This document shows, one piece after another, positions 50,174 through 62,201 of a DNA stretch of 64,000 bases. Numbering within the stretch: the stretch's first letter is position 1; every line of letters begins with the position of its first letter. Position numbers and translations under genes: made by a program. The notes under the pieces were generated by a model. The model saw nothing but the letters and a program-made list of their open reading frames with translations, had not been told where the DNA came from and made no database searches. The DNA comes from Rhizophagus irregularis (taxonomy: Eukaryota > Glomeromycota > Glomeromycetes > Glomerales > Glomeraceae). The stretch spans positions 1,426,001 to 1,490,000 of the forward strand of contig NC_089459.1 of the NCBI RefSeq assembly GCF_026210795.1, in the 5' to 3' direction.

Positions 50174-53100
50174 TTACGAATAAATATCTTTCTGGGCAAC
50201 TTTATCTTGACTAATAAAAGTTCGCCCTTGTTCTACACCAGGAACCAAATAAGAAATATCGTCCCATGGATGACGATATAAACCTTGTTTAAGCCTCTTT
50301 TGATCAAGAAAATGTCCTAAAAATTGGAGTAATTCATTATATTATTAAGTAAATAATTCGGAAAAATCGATAGACAAAATAAATACTTACCAGTAAAACC
50401 AATACTTCTCCCTAATACGAATAATCCATTTAAAGCTCCGATCTTAACATATTCTTCTGCCTCTTCTATACTAAAAGCACCAGATTCTCTTAATAAGTCA
50501 ACAAAACAAACTGCAATTGCACCATCAAGGTTAAGAATTAAAGAATCTTTTTTGGCAGTAGTAATTTCTTCAACAGCCAAAGCATAATCAAGTAAAGGTG
50601 TTGCTGGAAAATTTCTTTTGGCATAATCTTTGATTATTTCAACACGAAGATCAGGGTTATTACGAGATTTAATTTTATGTCCTATACCGAGAATTCTGAA
50701 TTAAACGAAATGATCAGGACAAAAGTATGTTAAGAATTTTTAGCTTTTAGCAATAATAAAATTAAAATAACTTACAATTTGTTTTGTCTACGCATTGAAT
50801 TCACAAATTCTCGAGGTGTCAAGCTTTTGTCATATGCACTCTTAAACATTTCAGCTGCTCCATCAAGAGCACCACCAAATCTATCTCCCTATAAAAATTA
50901 GGTATAAAATTTAACAAATATAATGAAAAAAAAAACGAGTTAAATAATGTAAAACACGCTTAACATACAATTGTTAAAAGACCAGAACATAAACTTGATA
51001 TAAGATCTTTTCCTGCTCGAGCAGTAACAATAGTATTGTGAGCACTAAATTTTTTTTTTAAAAAAAAATTTTTTTTTAGCTTAGCTAAAGAAATAAATTT
51101 AATCAATTAAAAATAACCATAAAATTAATATACCCAGAAACAGCAGGACCATGATCTGCGGTCAACATAAGTATCATTTCAATGAATTTACAAGCATATT
51201 CCGGCAATCTTCTCTTGAACCATAATAAACTCAAAACTCCACCAATACCAATATTTTCCTTGAATACATCGGAAATCCTCATTCCTGCATATAATAATTC
51301 TTGACCACGGTCATCACAAATAGTGGACACGAAACTTGCAGGTTTTCGAACCAATCCAATTTCTTGTGCCCAAGAATAATCAATAGGTATTTTAGGCGTT
51401 TCGGGTTCAGGTGCCACAATAATAGTGCCATCAGAAACAAGTTTCTGAAATGTTTCATGTAATGCCAAGGGTAATTTTTCAAATGTTTCTGAAACAATCG
51501 CACCAGCTTCTCTAAGGGCCTTGTTTTTTGCATCTGCAGTTTCGAGATCTGATTGTGCTAAAGCACCTGCATGACCAAATTGAACTTCGGTTGTAAACAT
51601 TTTAGCACAAGTGCCAATACACCAGGCAATTAAAGGTTTTTTGATTCGTCCATCTTTAATGGCTTCACATACTTTATACTCTTCAACACCACCAACTTCT
51701 CCAAGTAAAACTAAGATTTTGCACTTTGAATCATTCTCAAAACGTAATAAATGATCAATAAAAGTTGATCCAGGATAACGATCACCACCAATTGCAATTC
51801 CCTCATAAACACCATCTGTTGTTCTTGAAATGATATTATTCAACTCATTGGACATACCACCTGATTTTGATACATAAGCAACTGAACCAGGTCTATATAA
51901 TTTGGACGAAACAATATTATCCATCATTCCACCTGTATTACCAATTTTGAAACAACCTGGTTTAATACCACCAACAGTTGCAGGACCAATTATAAGAACA
52001 TCTCTTTTATTGGCTTCATGGATAATTTGACGAGCACGACGTTCAGGAACACCTTCAGCAATAATGGCAATCGTTTTAATTTGATTAGAGTATTGAAAGA
52101 ACTCAAAAGTAGAATCATAAACAGATCGGGAAGAAGCAAAATTCACAACCGTATCAACTTGGGGAAATTTTTCAATGGCATCTTTTGGATTATTGAAAAC
52201 ATGTAATAAGGTTTCCTTTGTACCCCAATAAAACTTTTGCATGTGATTTCCACCAAATGGATAAATCATAGCAGCAACCGAAGGTACTTGGCGTTTACAC
52301 ATATAATCAAAATCCAACATTCCTTGTACAGCACGTGGTTGCATTCCATAAACGAAGGTACGCGTTTCACTTGTGAAAATTGTATACCAAGGGCGTTGGA
52401 TTATTTCGGGATTTTCAAAGTATGTCATCCTTTCACGTGGATTAGGTATAGGAGTTGTTGGTCTAGAATGAGTTTCTTTCGATTCTTCAGAAGTATCATT
52501 GGCAGCTTTCTTGCCTTTTGTTGAAGTTTCAAAATTTTTACTTTGAATATTTTTTTCTGATGAATCAATACTATTATTATTAAGACCTGATCCATGTCCC
52601 AACAAGGCTAAAGGTACAATTTCAGTAATATGTGTTTCTGGACCGAAAACCTTAATATCCACACCAATATCATCCCCTAATTGTCCCATTGCCCTTATCC
52701 CTTCTTGATAATTTGGTCCACCACGTCTTACAAAGATCTTAACTTTATGAGCAATTAATGGTTGTTTAAATTCTTGTAAAGCACGGATCAAACCTTTAAA
52801 AGTTACAGCAACATTGGTGAAATTAGCAATACCACCACCTATAATTAAAATTTTTCCATCAGGGTGCGGTACAGGGTTCCGAGTCATCAAATCAAAAATT
52901 GTTTTCGCATATTCATAAGTTTGTGTTTCAGACGGAGCTCCAGAATATTCACCATAATTGGCAAGTTCATGTGCAAATCCTAATGCAGCAATCGCATCAC
53001 TTTTAAATATAATACGAGAATTAATAAAGATATGATTATATGATATATATATATATTTTAAATATATTTTACCTATAAACGACCGAAGCACCCCCACCAG

Positions 53101-54207
53101 CAATCATTGTCCATATCCTTCCATCCTTATTTAAAATTGTTAATTTCAATGATGCACCAGTTTTAGAATCTAATTCTTGAATATAAGCTTCCTCTTTTGT
53201 TAATTCTCGACCAAAGGGGGCAGGAAATTCTATAGGAGGTCCTTGATCAACATAAGTTTTAGTTAAATCATCATTAACTGCAAGACCTATGTTTTTCGGA
53301 GCACGAGCAATAGCCCATTTTGGTCCAACCTCAAATTCTCCTGTTTGATCCAATTTTGCAGCCAAATCAAGGTAGAATATTTTAGGAGTATCTTCAGTAG
53401 AAGTAGGATCAAGTACCACCAATGGGTTGATTTCAAGATATGTAAATTGTAAATCAACATACACGGCATATAACCGAGATATAAAATCTACCAAGACATC
53501 TTTCTTTTCGACTGGAACATTAACTAATAGTTTATCTTTGATTTCTTGAGAGCTTGGATATGTTTCATTAACAGGGATTAAAAGTTTTAATGCTTTAGCG
53601 TCAACATCACCAACTTCAATACCACCTTCATGGGTGAATAAAATATAATCCCCATCACGAACTGAATTTATATTAATATAATATTCAGTATCTGAAGGAT
53701 GTGGTACGAATGGTTCAACAAGAAAAGTTTTCAAAACTCCAGTTACATTGTCAACCTAAAAAATAAATTAAATCATCATTTGGGTAGTACTAATATTAGG
53801 TGTCTATATATTCAATTCTTGAGATTTACCTTAACTTCTTTGCCAGCTTTTTCAGTAATCCATTCTTTAACCTGTTGCCAATCGGAGTTTAACAACAATA
53901 ATCCAGATTTACCTCGTCTTTTTATAAGCTGATCAGGTTTAACTACTAATTTATCAGTTAACAACCATGGGTGTGTTTGCTCAAGAACATTAAGAGTTTG
54001 TTGAACGTGATTACTGAAAGCTAAAGAAGTATTATTAATGGAAATATCATTTAGTATGGAAATATCGAAAGTAACATGAGCTACTTTAGTAGCCGGTGGA
54101 ACAAATTTAGAATTAGAAGCGTCACTTTCGAATAGAGAAGGAGAACGTAAAAGCCAATAAGCTAATAATAATTTTCCATCATATTCTCTAATGGCCTTCG
54201 CAGACAT
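50174..54207 (-). CDS. ACLY: ATP-citrate lyase, single-chain form
   Basis: The enzyme makes cytosolic acetyl-CoA and oxaloacetate from citrate, CoA and ATP. From ATG 54207 ([20 protein letters not shown]) to the stop at 50174, exons include 54207-53830, 53755-53073, 52999-51134 and several short ones at the 3' end; about 1,100 residues. The ATP-grasp and citrate/CoA-binding parts read [27 protein letters not shown] and [15 protein letters not shown]. The succinyl-CoA-synthetase-like part has [18 protein letters not shown] and the phosphohistidine site [10 protein letters not shown]. The citrate-synthase-like end has [42 protein letters not shown] and [20 protein letters not shown] Ser/Asn/Lys-rich insert (about 52590-52430) marks the variable linker that is phosphorylated in animals. 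Ascomycetes encode two separate chains, so the fusion is informative for taxonomy. Confidence 0.97.
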
Positions 54208-54604
54208 AATTAATTTTTATTAAATTAAATTTTTTTAAATAAAAAGTAAAAAAATTCACAATTAAAGGGAAGAGAAAAAATTTTTTTTCGAAAAATCACG
54301 TATAGTTTAAATTTAAAGAGTTGTTAAGGTTTAGTTGCAGATCAGCCCAGTGTTTGGGGTGGGAGTATTTTTTACTGATCATTCCTAAATTTTTCTCGAA
54401 TGTAATTAAAATATTAAGAAAATTCAGTTTAGACGACTTTTTTATTTGTTGACGTCATAAATAGATTATCTGCATTTACATTGTAATACCAAAAAAAAAA
54501 ATAAAATAAATAAATAAAAAAAGGAAATTCGTTTTTTTTTTTTTTTTTCATATTATATCATTATCTTTTTTATTTTTGTATTTAAAATTATCTTTTTATT
54601 TAAA
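54208..54604. promoter_or_regulatory. Bidirectional promoter, ATP-citrate lyase / aspartate aminotransferase
   Basis: 397 bases between two outward-facing starts. It includes the sequence CCAGTGTTTGGGGTGGGAG at about 54348-54366, one of few GC-rich patches nearby, and long A and T runs (54490-54550). Both genes handle oxaloacetate-linked metabolism, so shared control is plausible but not shown. Confidence 0.5.
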
Positions 54605-56497
<1,893 letters not shown>

Positions 56498-56649
56498 ACA
56501 TTATACCATAAAGATTATTTATTTATTATTATGAATTTGCATATTTATTTTATGAGTATCTCCAATTCTCCATAAGAAAAAAAGATGCATAATAAAATAC
56601 ATATATATATAAATGATATGCGCTAAATAATTTAAGCAATTTGAAACCC

Positions 56650-57030
56650 GTAGAAAAAATTTGACTGGCAGATAACCGATTTGACTGGCAAATAAACAAT
56701 TTAACTGACAGAGAAATCCATTTGACTGGCAGATAAACAATTTAACAGAGAAATCAATTTGACTGGCAGATAAACAATTTAACTTGCAGAAAAATCCATT
56801 TGACTGGCAGATAAACAATTTTATTTGCAGAAAAATCCATTTGACTGGCAGATAAACAATTTTATTTGCAGAAAAATCCATTTGACTGGTAGATCAACAA
56901 TTTGGCTTATAGAAAATCCATTTGACTGGCAGATAAACAATTTGGCTGACAGAAAAATCAATTTGACTGGTAGATAAACAATTTAAAACAGAAAAAACAA
57001 TAAACCAATTTGACCGGCAGATAAACCACA
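56650..57030. repeat. 41-bp minisatellite, about nine copies
   Basis: The unit starts ATTTGACTGGCAGATAAACA and ends TTTGCAGAAAAATCC, about 41 bases. The middle copies (about 56750-56900) are near-identical, while both ends are degenerate and shortened. Each unit itself looks like two related halves of about 20 bases, one with GACTGGCAGAT and one with TTTGCAGAAA. It begins about 150 bases after the aminotransferase stop. It encodes nothing convincing. Confidence 0.88.
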
Positions 57031-59180
57031 GAATTGAATTGTGCTTGATGGCGGATTTTCTGTCGTAAGATTCGCCGCATCCATGATTGTGCACTACATT
57101 CATACAGTAGTATCTAGTATGTAATAACCTAATCCTAATGGCTCTTGGCAATTTTGTTGATGGCGCATTGCCAATTTGCCATACTTGTGAGAATATTTTT
57201 TGTGGCTAAAAGGCTAATTACACAAAATGAATGAATGAATGAATGAATTTTTTAATTATATCAATTATATCCCTAAATTAACCGAAAAAAATTTTTTGGC
57301 GAATATATTGATTTTAACAAAGTGAATATAACGAAGGAAAAAACCGGCAATTACATTATAACATGATTCAGTTTTTTGATTCAGTTTAAAAAAAGTTAGT
57401 TTAAAGTTCTTAACCGCAGCAAGAAATAATTTTGTATGTGATCGGTATACCCAATGATCTCAATGATCTGATCTCATATGACTTAAAATCTTTTAGTATC
57501 AATGGGTGCACTGACCAACTGCCAACTAAAAAATTAATAATTGAGGTAAAACCATTGTTTATTTTTTTAATACCTTTTATACTAAAAATCTTTTGTTTAT
57601 ATTAATATATTTTTATCCTTTTTAAAATTAGTTTAACTGATGGAATCGATCATTGGTTATTAAAAAAAAAATGGCGGAAAATTTTACTGGAAAAAAAAAT
57701 GTAAATGAAGAAATAATAATAATAATGTACGAAAAAAAAAAGTTTATTAATAGTTTATAATATAAAATTAAAAGAAGAAGAATTTTATAATAAATTAATA
57801 GAAAAAGTTTTTATAATAGTTAAAAGTTTTAATAGTTTATCATAGTTTTATAATAGTTTAAAAATAGTTTATTATAGTTTATTATAGTTTTTTGTAATAG
57901 TTTATAATATAATTTTTAATGAATAATTAAAATAATATTTATTTTTATACAAATTATAATAATTTATAAATTATGTACAATAGTTAATTATAATAGCTTC
58001 AGAGACTAGAACTAAATTATAAAACAATATCGAATAATAATGATTCGGAAGCAAAAATTAATAATTTAATAATTTGACGGTAAGAAAGACCAATGAATAC
58101 ATCCCCAAAGAGATTATCTGAATGGAGAGTTACCCACATTTCTGTGTCACCAATGGCTAACAAACAGATAAAAATTAAATTAAATGGATTCAATGAATTT
58201 CAATATAATGATTACCATAAATGGTAAAATGACGCATTCCATGGAAAACCCGACAAAAGATAAATGATTAGGTAAACAAAACAAATCTTAGTATTGTAAG
58301 TGTTTTGTAATACCTTATTAATAAACATAAATAATGGAGCAATCTGAGAGGTCTAGACCGGGCTACTCCTGGTTACTTTTGGTTACTCCTCTATAAAAAA
58401 GGAAACTTATACAGTAATAATATAAATATTTATTTTTTTTGATCTTATGTAGGGTAGTAAATACGGAGATTATTTTTTAGATTTGTTTATTACATTTTAC
58501 CTCAATGAAAACCAAAATATTTAATTGAACATACATAGTTATGTTCATTTTTTTTTATAAAGAAAATAAAATTTTATTATTTGATATATATAGTATTTTT
58601 TTTTTTTTACATGATTCTTATGTTCTTATATATTTTTCCTTATGTTTCCTTTAATAAAGCTTTTTAGATTATTTTGATTTAAAACAAAACAAAAAAAAGC
58701 CCTTAAAAAAAAAGTTATTGTTATTAGACGACTTTTCTTTCTTTAAAAAGGTAAAAATGGCATAAACGGCATAAACTTTAAAAAAAAAAGTCGGCGCTTA
58801 AATTACCGTTACACTACTTTTTAATCGTAGATCACGGTCAATTGCCTATTACACATGACTATGACTTTTTCATACGAAAAAAAAATCTTTTTCAATGATT
58901 ACGCCCTTTTTAGATCTCAATAGATCTCAATAGACCTCAATTAGAATAATAAAAATCCTGTTATAAAATAAATAAATAACTTGATTTAGAAATTTAATTT
59001 TGTTACGTTTTTAAATGATCTAAACTTTAAAATTTTAAAACAAAGGATCAAAGAAGTGCGCGTGCTTGATTTGTTTATATCACAAGGAGACGTTGTTATT
59101 ACCTTATCGTTCCTGTTACATTTACGGAACGGAAAAACCTATTAATTGAATTATAATATTCAATTCGAAAAGATATTAGT

Positions 59181-59305
59181 AAAAGTTATAAAGTTGTAAA
59201 GTTATAAAGTTACAAAGCTATAAAGCTATAAAGTTACAAAGCTATAAAGCTATAAAGTTATAAAGCTATAAAGCTATAAAGTTATAAAGTTATAAAGTTA
59301 TTAAG
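59181..59305. repeat. 9-bp tandem array (AAAGTTATA / AAAGCTATA)
   Basis: Around fourteen copies of a 9-base unit alternate between AAAGTTATA, AAAGCTATA and AAAGTTACA. The variants occur in a patterned order, hinting at higher-order duplication of 27 bases. Confidence 0.85.
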
Positions 59306-59481
59306 GATCAATTTACGATGAGAATTATTTTAATAACAACGAAGGGTTATTAATTCAAATTTATTTCAATATATATATATATATTTTTTGACATTAAATA
59401 TCTAAAAAAGTTTTACAAAGAATTTTTTTTTTTGTTTTTTTTTTTTTAAGGGAATTTTTTTTGGTAGAGAACAATTTTTTT

Positions 59482-59745
59482 TTATGTGAGAAAAATTATG
59501 TGAGGAAATTATAATGTGAGGAAATTATGTGAGGAAATTATGTGAGGAAATTATGTGAGGAAAATTATGTGAGGAAATTATGTGAGGAAAATTATGTGAG
59601 GAAATTATGTGAGGAAAATTATGTGAGGAAATTATGTGAGGAAAATTATGTGAGAAAATTATGTGAGAAAAATTGAGAGGAAAATTGTGTGAGGAAAATT
59701 ATGTGAGAAAAATTCTGTGAGGAAAATGAAAATTATTGAAATTAT
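59482..59745. repeat. 13/14-bp tandem array (ATTATGTGAGGAAA)
   Basis: About seventeen copies of ATTATGTGAGGAA with one or two extra A. The copies alternate between 13 and 14 bases in the middle, which suggests a 27-base higher-order unit. End copies drift (GTGAGAAAAATT). Confidence 0.87.
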
Positions 59746-60439
59746 GTGTGAAGAATATAAAGTAAAGAATGAAAAATATCGTAATAGGATAGACAAAAAA
59801 AAAAAGATTGTATAAATTATAATTTAATAATTACTCACCAATTAAAATTCCTTCCTTTCCATAATGTAATCCCATACCCTGTCCCATTATGTATATATAA
59901 AATTTCTAACTAAATTATTTTTTTTTTTTTTGTTTTTTTTTTTAATAAATATTTATTACAACTATACACAAAAGAATGGTTATGGTTTATTAAAAGAGAA
60001 GAAATATTTTTTTTTTAAAAAAAAGAACAATTAATAATCCATATACCAATCGTTATAATTGTTCTTATAGACAATAATTGACAATAATTTCGTATGGTTA
60101 TTATTTTTTTGTTATGTGAAATATATATAACTTGAGCAATTTATCATTAAAAAAGAATGTTTTAAAAAAATGGTGTACGAAATTGGATGGAAATAAAAAA
60201 AAAAAGAAAAAGTTTTTTTTTTTATATAATGCGGAAATAATGCGGAATATCTGTTAAAATGACGCGTTAATAAATATCACATTTTTTAAATTACAATCAG
60301 TTTTTTTTTTTAACGCGTAAAAAACTTTTTTTTTTTGCTCAATTATCTTATCATTTCACTTGAAAAGGTAAAAAGAATGAAAAGAAAATCTGAGAGAAGA
60401 ATAGAATAAAATAAATAAAATATATATATATATTTTTTA

Positions 60440-61972
60440 TTATGAAATAGAACAGCCACGGGCAAACCACCATTGATCCCGTAAACTTGATATCCATTCT
60501 ACAATCAATTTTAATCGTTCTCGAACAGATCTTAATTCTAATAATTTATATTTTTCACCTTCAGCTATTGGAATCACTGAAGCGACCCAATAAGAAAAAT
60601 CTGAAGGATCATCTGGCATATCTCCATATACTGAATTAAGTCTTTGTAAAAGCCAAGGAGAATTTCCATTACGTAGAGTCTCTATGAAATCACGTGATAT
60701 GCCAATTAATTCTGAAGTGGTGTATTCCCTTATTGGATTATTTAATGGATTACTAGTATTATAAATTTCAGCACGTCTTAATTCTTCTCTCTCAATTCTT
60801 TCCTCTTCTTCAGGACTAATATCATCAACTCGTTCAACTCTTCCAACATCATATCCATCTTTTGAACCTTTTTCAATTACTTTAAATTTATAAGTACCAA
60901 TTGTTTCAACAAGAGAACGTCCATCAGCCAAAAATTCTGCAGACCTTATTTCCAACATTGTTCCAAAATCTTGATAAGTATTACTACATGCTAATACCAT
61001 TCCAAATTGTCTTTGACGTGATTGCATACATCTTCGAATCATTAACCTATATTTTGGTTCAAATACATGAAGGAAACAAGGCATTTTTGGAAATACCAAA
61101 GCATTTGTAACAAAAATTGGAGTATCTTGCATTGTATTAAATAATTCACTGTCTAATAAATATCTTCTTTCAGAATATAATGATGGATATAAAGCTCTTA
61201 TAAAAGAATAAATAGTTTTGTTTATAGGATGATGTAAATAAGCATTATAATTATGAAGTGGTTGTCTACAAATAGGACAAGCTGAATTATGATCAAGTGA
61301 ACGTGTTATACAAGGTTTACAAAAACTATGACCACAAGGAGTAGTTATTGGATCAATAAATAAAGAATAACATATTTGACAATCTAATTCAGTCATTAAT
61401 AATTCTTTGATTCTTATTATATCAAGATTATTATCAACTTGTAAATTATTTGATTCTGTACCACCTCTAAAAATATTATTATTAATTATCGAATTTGATA
61501 TATTATCATCATCATCATCATCCGAATCTGATATATTTTGATAATGATATTCATTTAATAAACGAAAATCATTTTCATCATTATTATGATGATTATTATT
61601 ATATTGTCTTGTTATTAAAGGTAAAAAAGCCGCTAATTCTTTTCGACTTGTATCAGTTAATTTTTGTAATATTACATCTGTTTTACAATCAAGTGAATGA
61701 GATCTTCCACATCCAAAAATAGGACATTTAAATTTTCTATTCAATTGATATGTCGGATTTGGAAGACATCCACGACATATAGAATTTCCACATTGAAAAG
61801 TGATGGGGTCTTTGAAAACATTTTGACATTCTGGACATGTTAAATATTGTAAAACTACAAGAGCATCCGATATATTATTATTATCATGATCTTCATTTTC
61901 CAGAGTATATGATTCTGTTGTCATTTGTACATCTTCTTCATTGTCTGTATTTAATAATGACATTATGTTCAT
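60440..61972 (-). CDS. crgA: CrgA-like double-RING and LON-substrate-binding domain protein with CaaX end
   Basis: A single frame of 510 residues with no intron. The first RING-like finger is at 46-90 (CPECQNVFKDPIT, CGNSICRGC, FKCPIFGCGR); an Asn/Asp-rich disordered part follows. The second, canonical C3HC4 RING is at 198-236 (CQICYSLFIDPITTPCGHSF, CPICRQPL). From about 284 on there is a LON N-terminal domain (TPIFVTNALVFPKMPCFLHV, FEPKYRLMIRRCM). The last four residues, CSIS, form a CaaX box for prenylation. Double RING, LON domain and CaaX end together recall CrgA of Mucor, a repressor of light-induced carotenoid synthesis and sporulation; animal LONRF proteins have a related layout without that end. 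It is probably a ubiquitin ligase. Function in this organism is inferred. Confidence 0.85.
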   Translation of the reverse strand: MNIMSLLNTDNEEDVQMTTESYTLENEDHDNNNISDALVVLQYLTCPECQNVFKDPITFQCGNSICRGCLPNPTYQLNRKFKCPIFGCGRSHSLDCKTDVILQKLTDTSRKELAAFLPLITRQYNNNHHNNDENDFRLLNEYHYQNISDSDDDDDDNISNSIINNNIFRGGTESNNLQVDNNLDIIRIKELLMTELDCQICYSLFIDPITTPCGHSFCKPCITRSLDHNSACPICRQPLHNYNAYLHHPINKTIYSFIRALYPSLYSERRYLLDSELFNTMQDTPIFVTNALVFPKMPCFLHVFEPKYRLMIRRCMQSRQRQFGMVLACSNTYQDFGTMLEIRSAEFLADGRSLVETIGTYKFKVIEKGSKDGYDVGRVERVDDISPEEEERIEREELRRAEIYNTSNPLNNPIREYTTSELIGISRDFIETLRNGNSPWLLQRLNSVYGDMPDDPSDFSYWVASVIPIAEGEKYKLLELRSVRERLKLIVEWISSLRDQWWFARGCSIS

Positions 61973-62169
61973 AGCGGTCTCTTTTTTTTTTTTTTTCGTA
62001 AAAAAAATTAAATAAATAAATAAACAAATAAATATATATATATGTATATATATATATCTATCCGACGTGAAAGAATTTTGAAAATAATTCTCCCTTTTTT
62101 TTTCCTTTTAAGAGAGTAAAATGAGGAGGGAGGAAGGGGATTGTTTTTTTCGTTGTTGTTTCAAAAAAA

Positions 62170-62201
<32 letters not shown>

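Larger units (their letters stand above)
56498..60439. other. Gene-poor AT-rich stretch with tandem arrays
   Basis: About 3.9 kb with no supported gene. It holds a 41-bp minisatellite (56650-57030), an AATG run (57221-57246), AGTTTATAATA-like repeats (57760-57910), a triple GGYTACTYYT decamer (58361-58390), a 9-bp array (59181-59305), a 13-14-bp array (59482-59745), and many A/T homopolymers. An inverted repeat TTGGCAAT...ATTGCCAA lies at about 57145-57174. Two ACGCGT hexamers lie near 60258 and 60312. Confidence 0.6.

Noticed and set aside
56519-57151. Minus-strand frames across the minisatellite (Cys/Leu-rich repeats)
   Set aside because: Produced by the 41-bp repeat and not conserved in frame between degenerate units; no signal of selection on codons.
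57145-57174. Inverted repeat TTGGCAAT...ATTGCCAA
   Set aside because: Only eight bases per arm in single copy; too short to call a transposon end or RNA hairpin.
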